NCBI GenBank assembly: GCA_964017065.1
Contig: OZ024786.1
Location: 8,871,047-8,935,046 of the forward strand
Reading direction: 5' to 3'
Source: Haliclona indistincta
Lineage: Eukaryota; Porifera; Demospongiae; Haplosclerida; Chalinidae
DNA length: 64,000 nucleotides
Shown: positions 56,052-64,000 of the stretch, piece after piece
Numbering within the stretch: the stretch's first letter is position 1
Layout of the letters: each line of letters opens with the position of its first letter
The notes under the pieces: generated by a model
What the model was told of the DNA's origin: nothing
Database searches by the model: none
What the model saw: only the letters and a program-made list of their open reading frames with translations
Made by a program: the position numbers and the translations under genes

Positions 56052-58694
56052 ATGGACGTGCGTGTGTGTCGACAGGGTTCTGGCTGGCCGGTACTACTTA
56101 TCTATCTCTTCTATTATGCTTGTTTTGTGCAAGGTAAAGCTGCGTTAGTGTCAGATAATATCTATGGTCAGACATTATCTAGCTATTGAGCCAGTCAGCT
56201 GGCCGCGATCAATAAGCCCTCCTCCCGCGTTCATTTCTCTATTAGGTCAAACGAGAGGATCTATTCGTCTGTGGCGTAATGGCTCGACTTCACTGTCATA
56301 CACATCTGGACGAGTACAGGTTGTTGCAAGGATATTTGGCAGTGAATGGGGAAACATTTGTGATGATTCAAGCTTTGGACTAATAGAAGCCACTGTGATC
56401 TGCCACCAGCTGGGATACACTGGTGCTAGTAGCTACAGTAGAACAAGAGATGACACGTGAGTAAATGCATAGTAGAGTATCTGAACCTCTCTATATTGCG
56501 GACAAGTATGTGCAAATGTTTTTCCGTTATATATATGGAGGTGTTCCTTATTATATCGAGTAATTTTGTGTTGTTGCATGGGACCGCGCTAAACTGAATC
56601 CTTGCTAATCCAGCTGGGCAAACTTGGTTGTGAATATCATTTTGTCTTTAGCGAAGTTCAGCAATACTCAGCAAGTCTAGCAACACCATTCAAGCCTGAA
56701 GGTAACGAAGCTTTGAAACCAAAAGTCTTCCAAACCAAAATTAATTCCGAGGCAATGCCGAGTTGAACTTGTATTGCAAGTATTAGCGCTTTGTTTTCAG
56801 CCGACGCTGAGTTCTGCCTGGGACAGAATGACACACAAATGAACTACTGTGTGCCTCTGGTGGCTCCGCCCACCGGTCATTCTGTAGCTCTCATTTCTAG
56901 ACTTCTAGTGTTAGGAGAACTGAAAGGCCAACCAACGAAGTAGCACTGTAGCATGGAAGCAGGTTGTTGAGGCTGGTAGTCTTGCTAGCAGTGCTTTGGT
57001 TATGCTTTAGTGCTCCTTCGTGTAAAATCTACAGTGGAACCCCTCTTAGAGGACACCCTCATCCCTCTATAATGGACACTTACTGAATCCCAAATATAAC
57101 CCACATAATGTATAATAAACCCCTGACTAGAGGACACCCTCTCTATTTTTGTTGGTTCCAAATGGTGTCTGCCTTAGAGAGGTAGTATGCCTTGCAAACT
57201 TCTTTACTGAACTAACAATGACATTTTTCTGCTAACAATGAAAACATGCACAGTGAAGATTGTTTTGTCATTAAAAATTATTCAACCTAGGTTTGGAACA
57301 GACACTAGTCCCACAGTAGTCAGTAGTGTGGATTGTTCTACCTCATCATATCTGGTGATCCTTCAGTGCAGACATCTTACACATGGCACCAATACTCTCC
57401 CTCCATCGTGTACTGATAATAATGATGTATCGGTTTATTGCAGTGAGTTATATGATTCAAATATCTTGTTCTTGATGCATACCGTACTGGCTCATTATTA
57501 GGTGTATGCGCTATGCGCTTTATATGTGAGAGAACGCTTTTTTTTAATGCAAGCGCTGCCGCAAAGACATGCGCTTGACAGATGATACGTCTATACATGA
57601 GCTGTGCCTGATATTGCATTAGTACGGTAGCTGTCTTCATTGCAGGCTTAGCATGCTGTGGTAGTGGATGGTCTTAGATTTAATACAGTCTTAAATCAGA
57701 ATATTTATTGTCATTGCTGTCATGTAACTACATGTGATCATGATCCCTGCTTCAATTAACCAAAGGTTGATTTTAGGCTGATATCAATCTATCGTCAATA
57801 TTTTCGAATTTCTTGCTCGTTTTAGCCTCCTTTGCTTTTAATGTGTTCAATTGCTTGTTAGAAATTTAGTAAAATCAACGACATTGCTTGCTTGTCAAGA
57901 TAGCGACTTACAGAGGTGTTGAAAGACTCAAAGTTACTTTACCTTTGGCGTAGCTGACAGAAATTTCTAAAGTGGTAAACCAAATTGCCGCCCAAATAAA
58001 TTGTTCAGCTTGTTTTCTGTTCCTTTATTCCTTTCCATTATGAAGCCTATTGGGTGCACCAGCTGTACAAGATAAAATTTCTGCTTTTGTTACATGCATT
58101 TTCTGCCAGTTTAGTTTCAACAATTTTCAAGCTGATAGTTTGAGCTAGCATTGCATCGTGCATGTATGTTTGTAGCTAGTAACTTAAAAATTGTATAATA
58201 TTACGTAGCTAGAGCACAAATAAAGTATTAGTAGTGTTAACCTGACAATGATAAACAGAGGCAAGTAGAGCAAACAGGTTTGTAACAAAACTAGAAGGAG
58301 AGGGGCAATGCGTGCAAAAGAGAAGGAACAAGACTAAAAGGAATGATGCTTAATAGGCAAGTATGACTTCACTAAGGACATGAGTTTGGTATTTGGTTTA
58401 GGTGTTACCTATTTGTTTTCTGACTTTTTGACTCATTTCTCTGATCACACATAATTCATAGTGATTGTAGTGGTAATAATTATTCTAATTTGTCAATACA
58501 GATACTGTCAGGATATGGGATGATCCTTACGATGGTCAGGTCCGTCTAACTGGAGGGTCCGTGGTCAACCAGGGTCTGGTGGAGGTGTTCTGTAATGGGC
58601 AGTGGGGAAGAATGTGCTCTTCGTCTGCAGAAGCAAGGGACACTATTTGCAGACAGCTGGGATACACTTATCATGACTCTCTCGACCTTGAAAC
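56052..58694 (+). CDS. Secreted or membrane SRCR-domain protein, unit E (3' end missing)
   Basis: Exon 1 (56052-56133) encodes a start Met and a hydrophobic signal peptide (PVLLIYLFYYACFVQ). Exon 2 (56246-56456) is the first half of an SRCR domain (IRLWRNG, GSEWGNICDD, CHQLGYTG). Exon 3 (57291-57442) is its second half (VDCSTS, LQCRHLTHG, VSVYC). Exon 4 (58502-58694) is the first half of a second SRCR (VRIWDDP, NGQWGRMC, CRQLGYT). Phases 1, 2 and 1 match at each junction. Exon 4 ends in phase 2 with no matching second-half exon before the SAM gene, so the gene was probably cut when the SAM block was joined near 59409. SRCR proteins are scavenger-type receptors; binding partners cannot be told. 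Confidence 0.75.
57030..57190. repeat. Dispersed repeat (GTGGAACCCCTCTTAGAGGACACC)-type, SRCR intron 2
   Basis: Contains CAGTGGAACCCC, TAGAGGACACCCTC twice and a GGTGTCTGCCTTAGAGAGG end that is partly inverted to the start. It resembles a high-copy interspersed repeat known from invertebrate genomes. Recognition is from memory of the type, not a match. Confidence 0.45.
57443..58501. other. SRCR gene intron 3, no feature recognised
   Basis: AT-rich sequence without an ORF or repeat I could identify. Confidence 0.4.
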
Positions 58695-59463
58695 GTAAGC
58701 AAACAGTCTGTGTACATTATTAGCCTGAGATGATATAATTCAAGTGCAAGTTGTAATCAAAAGTTTTTTATTTTGAACGTGCTTGAAAGAAACCAACTCT
58801 GCAGCCACAATTTTTTGTGTTCACTAAATTTATCGACAATATTGAACATGAGGCCCTGTGCCAACAGCGGATCACATGCTAATTTTTGACATCAGCATTG
58901 CCAGATGTTAGCTATTAGTGCAAGTACTATATAACTGGTTATTTTCGTTAGGATTTAGTTGACCTGGTTACGAAAATAAAATTAATATTTAAAAATTGAG
59001 CTTTATAAAAATATTTTATTCACCAAAAAATTATCGATTCCGTTTTTAGTGCTAGCTTGTGTTACATGTAACTTGAGTGGACTGCATGGTGCGATCAAGA
59101 AGCGAATGATACAGCCTGTTGAAGGAATATGCTTCTGTAGGACGCCTCAAGGTCACCAAGCTCTTACGGGGGGTTGGCTTAGCAATATGGTTTGTGGCTC
59201 CACTTGGACAGGTATAGTGAACATCGACAGGCTCAGCCAACGCATTATAGTGGCATTGCCAGACACCCTATGGCTACTGCAGGCAAGTTTCTTTGTAATT
59301 CTGGGTTCCCAAGCAGGCGTGACAATGGTTGTACAGCGTCGTTTGGATGTCATTTTACACAAAAATTTAACTTATGTTAGTCTGACCATGAAAATTTGAA
59401 GCTGTATGGTCACGTAGGGTTACACTTAGGTATTGTGTTGATGTGTTCTATATTTCTTCCTAG
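58695..59463. other. Junction between the SRCR gene and the SAM gene
   Basis: Up to about 59408 it matches no other unit. An open stretch around 59049-59399 is Cys-containing but fits neither an SRCR second half nor another family. From about 59409 (GTCACGTAGGGTTACAC) it matches the intron before SAM exon 2 of units A, B' and C. Confidence 0.45.
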
Positions 59464-62400
59464 GAGTGTATTTCAGACCCATTCGTTCAGAAGAGGCTGA
59501 TCAACCCAGTGTACCCACTCACATACCCACTCCTCTGCGAGGATCACGGACACCTCTTCTGGCTACACCAACTGGCTACCATCCTCCAGTCATGTCCCAC
59601 CCACCACCTCCTCCTCCACCACCACCAGCTCACGGTCACTATGGTAACCCGCCATCTTACTCAAGACCATGGTCTGACTCTGGTGGGTGCAACACATTAA
59701 TATTGTACATGTAGTAGAGGCTCTCTGTGTATTACCGAGGCTTTCATTGGAATACGAATATGCTTGGGGTTTGATATGCCTTTTGAATTTTTTCATTTGA
59801 GATTCCAATTTTTCTCTTTTATAGTTCCACTCACACACTCTCCTCTGTCCAAGGCAGTCTCTAAGCCAGCCAGTCCCTATCAAGACCCTGGGGACAGGAT
59901 CAGTCCCAGCAGGAGCCCATTACAGATACAGCAGGGATTGTTCTCTAAGATGTACCCACCAGGCAATGTGCCTGGCGGTAGCACATTCAACCCTAATGCT
60001 CCATCGTTCATACCAATGGCTCTACAACAGATACCACCTCCTCATGTTAGCGTAAATGACAGAACTAATACAGACCGATTGTAGATCGATTGTAGTACCA
60101 ATCGTTGCGAAATGAAGACTTTATTTCGTCTCCTACTGTAGCATACATGTATCTTTGAAAGCCTCTACAGCATAATAGGTTTAGGTACAGCACAGTACAT
60201 GTGTGATGTCACTGTTTGTCTGTAGGGTGCTACCATGATGAACCAGCCTCCTCCACCACCTCCCATGACAACCAGCTCTATCCTCGGCAACCCACCACCC
60301 AATCTAATGATTAACTTTCCCATGCAGGTCAGCTCTTCTCTGCTCGGCACTGCTCCTCAGATGCACAGTTCTGGCTCCTTCACTCCTGGGAGAGTGGTTC
60401 CCTCGCCAGCTGTAGCCACACCCCCTCAGCCGCCCCCTCCTCCACCCCCTTCCTCTGGCCCTCCTTTACTCGGCAACCAGCCATCCATCTTGGGCAACCC
60501 TCCGCCTCCTTTCCAGTATATTCCCATGATGCCTCAGAGCATGGGCCCGCTACCAACCAATCGACCTCAGAACTCATCGGGTTTTTCTGGACACCAGTTT
60601 GACTCTGCCATGCCAGGTCCTGTCCACTTGGGACCTGGAGCAGGCTACAGCCAGCCAGGTGGACCAATTGGTCAGCCCTTCCCACCTACCCCTCAGCAGA
60701 TTATCACAACTAGAGACCAGTTTAGTGCTTCAGGAGGTGAACAGTATGCTAACACACTCATTCATGCTCCACCCGGCCTGATGGCTGTCAACCAGGAGAA
60801 CCATGGTGCCTTTAGTGTGTACCCGATGGGGAAGATGGAGACAGCAGCAGCTTCAGCTGTTAGTAGCTCATGGCCGCAATACACTAATACAGGTACACAC
60901 ACTAGTACTTGGAGTTTTTGTTTTGTAAAATTAATGTAGAAATTTTTGTTAATATTAATTTTCTAATTTTATGGATGACTTGACAGCTCTGTTGTGTTTT
61001 GGTGTTAAGCTGCTTCTTGTGTTATCCTCATTGCATTCCTTTTTTTCTCTCTCAAATTTGACTTCACATTATGACTTCTCCTTTGTAGGAGAGCCCACAG
61101 GTGTTGCTGTGACCATGAGTGACCTAGCCACTCAGGCCTTCTCCTTTCCTCCTCCCACTGCTGACCCTGACTTGCTATTGATGGGCGGTGACCATTCCAT
61201 CACCACTACCTCAGCTCCACACTCTGCTAGACTACCTAGTGATTCAGGCTTCTCCATGCTACCATCTGGTTAGTAGACAATCGACAAGGACGAATAAAGT
61301 TTCATTTTCGTATTTAATACAAAATTGTATCAATTTTCTATTGTCGTTTGATCTGATTGCCCAAAGCTACCTCGCTTGAAATGCTCTTAGTGTAATAGCC
61401 TAGTACAACAAGAGTGCTTTAATGTCAAGCAATCTGATCGTATGACAGTCGCCGTTTTAAAAGTACAAACGATTGTTGTACCAATACGAAACTGACTATT
61501 GTCCTTTACTGTCAGTAGTTATACTGACTTAAAATAATTTGTTTTTTCTTAGTATCGAATGTATGGAGCTACTCTCTTGGTGGAGATGACTCGGATTGGA
61601 CTAAACCATCTTCTGATAAAGCCTCCTCACTGGACCGGCCCCTGCCGTCTGCCTCATCTCATCTTCCTCAGTCGTCCTCTCAAGGCATGATGGGAGAGCG
61701 ACGACCTGTGGGTGGTGGTGATCCCATGCTACAGTCACCTCAAGATGACCTTGGCACTCTCCTCGAGGGGATGGGACTAGGAATGTACCATCAACTGTTC
61801 ATTGTAAGTTGCTAACAGAACCATAGTATACTTGCTTGCGTACTCTATTATGCCACAGCAATGTTCATTCAGATATTGTGTACTTTTCGATTCACTTGTG
61901 TTGTCTAATGTAGAAAAATGAAATTGATCTTCGAGCATTGTTGCTAATGGGGAAAAATGACTTTGCTGAAATAGGAATTCCACAGGTTTGTCAATGTGTC
62001 AGTGCTGTAGTACATGTATGTGTGTTTTGTTTCTTGGTTTTAGAGTTTATCAGCTCAGTTGCTTGATGCTATCAGAAATCGTGTGTCCGATGGTGTTCGA
62101 GAGGCTCGGACAGGTCTAGAGACAACTAGTAGTGAACATGAGGAGAAAGCCAGTGAGGCCTCTGATGATACCGCTCTCTCTACTGCTTCAGCTGTTGATC
62201 AGTTTAATACAAATCTCAGGTTAGACCATACGTCAATGTAATTCTGCAATTTGATTGTTCAGCCAGAGGTGTTCAAGTTGAGTTGAACACCGCTGAGTTA
62301 ATTACTTTAATTAACCACATTACGACTAAATGGCGTCATTTAAAAGCCATCGTTCAAAAACGGGCTGTCACTATACAGCCATCGTTCGAAAAATGGTTGT

Positions 62401-64000
62401 CGCTTGATCTGAGAACTTCTCTGGGTTCTCTACTACACCGAGCGCTTCGTTTGCTTAAAGCATCGGTATGGTCTAAACACCTCAGAAGATAGTTTTTGGT
62501 GTTTAAGAAAACGTGTTATTTTGTGGCTTTGCAAGATTTCTTCAAATCACTATACACACAATTAAGGTGGCGGTGCCCCAATTTAATGAGATTCATGACT
62601 TTGCAAGTAGCTTTATTTTCTCTACAATGGTATTTTGTACAGGCGTGCTCCAGTACGCATTTTGTTTTGTCTATCGATAAACAACGATTATAGCAAGTTT
62701 CAGTCACGAAGTATTAGCTAACGTGGAGCAGTGAGCTCGCCCAGTAAAGACCGGTCTGTGGCAGTTATCTCCAGTTTGGCTTGCTTGCTCCAGAAAGAAC
62801 TTCGTTTACAGCTTACAAATTCCAACGCGCACAGTCGTATAGAGCGATTTTTCGATGCTCCTTTGCTAACGCTGCAAAACAGCAAGCCTAGACCACAAAA
62901 TCACGGTTAAAAAAAATCTAGATCATATTTCTGAAATTCGCTCTATACGTCTGTGGGCAAGATGCTGCTGCATGCTGCTGCGCTTGAAGCGCGTCGATCT
63001 ATTGCTCGACAGTCGAGATAGCTGCCACAGACGCTTCATGTATTATTTTGCCCATACTGTTATGTAAATCGCTGAAGTTATAAATAGTTATTAGAAAACG
63101 CACGTTGCGTGGGTGTTGAATATTAATTACCTGCGCTGCCACCTTAACCCTTTAACCCCTATTGTCGCCTTTTGGCGACATACATACTTCAGACATCATA
63201 ACTTTATGAAAAAGTGCTAAAATATCCCAAAATTGAGCCAAATTGAAGAATACAAATAACCGCAAAAATTGACCGGTTTTCGGCGCGCCCCCTGCGCTAA
63301 ACGTATTGTCTTTGGCATTTCTATGGCTTCAGTGCAAATTTCACAACATTTTAAGAAAAACAAAATGGCTGCCAAGAAAATTCGGACTTATGGCTTCAGG
63401 GTGCTCAGAAACACATTTTCGTGCATTCTCTATGATCTGGACTACATTTTGCACTCACCAAAACCACTGCTAGTTGTGTGTACTTTTCAGTATTCAGCCC
63501 CAAAGCACTAACTTTGAGCAAAATTTGACGAGGTCGTTGCACTTTATCGGCTTCACTTTCGAAGTGGGAGGGGCATATCGACTGACTTGAGTGTGGGCAA
63601 TTGCGGCTACTCACTGGCGTAAAAGGACGCAAATTTGAGACCAGTAGCACCAAAGACACACGAGATATTCACAAGAGAAGTGGTCAGCATTTACGAGGTT
63701 AAAAGTTCAGCAAGATAATTTAGTAATTAAAGGGTTAAGCCTCCCTCACATGCCAATGAATGTAAATTATATTTTTTGTCTCCTATTCTTCCTTTCTCTC
63801 TCTCTCTCTCCCTCCCTCCCTCCCTCCCTCCCTCCCTCCCTCCCTCTCTCCCTCCCTCCCTCCCTCCCTCTCTCTCTCCCTCCCTGCAGGTGATAATGAC
63901 CAGCATCAAGTCAGTCTAGCTAGCTCTCTTCATTCCGATACTCATTCATGCTGATTGTACCATGTCATTATGAACTCACTACACTCTCTTTAATAATAAC
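59464..64000 (+). CDS. Proline-rich SAM-domain protein, unit E (first exon absent, runs off window)
   Basis: Exons: 59464-59682, 59825-60045, 60226-60892, 61089-61268, 61553-61803, 61914-61985, 62044-62220, with the last acceptor at about 63889. All are in frame with the B' copy and without stops. The 358-nt first exon of the other copies is missing because SRCR sequence occupies its place, so translation start and promoter are unknown. One possibility is splicing from the SRCR exons, which would join receptor to SAM tail. The SAM domain (LLEGMGLGMYHQLF to LLDAIRNRV) is intact; one substitution is Trp to Arg in SLDRPLPS. The terminal intron carries two TTAA elements. Confidence 0.65.
62566..63143. 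mobile_element. TTAA-flanked non-autonomous element 1 (578 bp)
   Basis: Termini GGTGGCGG and CTGCCACC; TTAA at 62562-62565 and 63144-63147. Units A and C read AATTAAGCC without it. Inside lie further inverted matches (CTGTGGCAGTTATCT and AGATAGCTGCCACAG). TTAA duplication fits Kolobok or piggyBac; the GG start favours Kolobok. Confidence 0.8.
63148..63734. mobile_element. TTAA-flanked non-autonomous element 2, piggyBac-like (587 bp)
   Basis: Termini CCCTTTAA and TTAAAGGG; TTAA at 63144-63147 (shared with element 1) and 63735-63738. CCC...GGG ends with TTAA are typical of piggyBac. Near the left end is the 18-bp palindrome TGTCGCCTTTTGGCGACA (63163-63180). No transposase ORF. Confidence 0.82.
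63788..63886. repeat. (CT)n/(CCCT)n tract, unit E
   Basis: About 100 nt of pyrimidine, dominated by CCCT, ending CCCTGCAG before the last SAM exon. Confidence 0.9.

Noticed and set aside
59049..59399. Possible extracellular-domain exon with WTAWC and several Cys
   Set aside because: It fits no SRCR half, the frame needed from the phase 2 donor at 58694 meets a stop, and no homologous copy exists in the window.
1..64000. CRISPR arrays, bacterial operons, rRNA and tRNA genes
   Set aside because: No regularly spaced short repeats with unique spacers, no ribosomal sequence and no tRNA-like cloverleaf with a CCA-proximal box were found; the genes are spliced.

Overview
The window is animal nuclear DNA. 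Genes are split by many very short introns (45-75 nt) with GT-AG ends, and the proteins carry metazoan signalling and receptor modules (death fold, SH2, SAM, SRCR). The dense mix of DIRS, ISL2EU, pogo, hAT, Harbinger and TTAA-type elements would suit a demosponge such as Amphimedon. That organism call is inference from gene content, not a match.

The backbone (about 4.0-64 kb) is a tandem segmental array in which two unrelated genes alternate. Gene 1 is an 11-exon adaptor of about 666 residues: death domain, helical and alpha/beta middle, two SH2 domains. Gene 2 is a proline-rich protein of about 716 residues or more ending in a SAM domain. An SRCR exon lies between them, decayed in most units. 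Adaptor copies are A (4373-7504), B (17073-26518), B' (27449-31294), C (37100-40217), D (46276-47977, truncated) and E (52074-55179). They fall into two sequence types: type 1 in A, C and E, type 2 in B, B' and D. SAM copies follow A, B', C and E. By my exon tracing, adaptors A, B' and C are open from start to stop. B carries frameshifts, D is cut off by a rearrangement, and E has one nonsense codon. The SAM gene is open in B' and in E (which lacks its first exon), frameshifted in A and stopped early in C. Only unit E keeps a readable SRCR gene, with a signal peptide and one and a half SRCR domains.

The most interesting points are these. The tandem SH2 module is fused to death-fold domains; the first SH2 has lost the FLVR arginine (FLVW or FLVF) in every copy and the second keeps it. 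In B' the death-domain exons are missing, and a CARD-like exon 0.95 kb upstream has exactly the splice phase needed to replace them. This looks like exon shuffling between death-fold types on a common SH2-SH2 body.

Mobile elements account for most of the rest. Two ISL2EU-type elements (1-3080 and 17495-22153) each carry a YqaJ-nuclease/PHD gene converging on a THAP/DDE transposase. A 3.9-kb pogo element (8206-12082) has TA duplications confirmed by empty sites in sister units. A 5'-truncated DIRS retrotransposon occupies 48.5-50.7 kb and beyond. Several non-autonomous elements can be bounded to the base by comparing units: 24706-24989, 25199-25633, 31960-32547, 62566-63143 and 63148-63734. 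Large palindromes lie at 3628-4000, 10343-10736 and 55904-56012.
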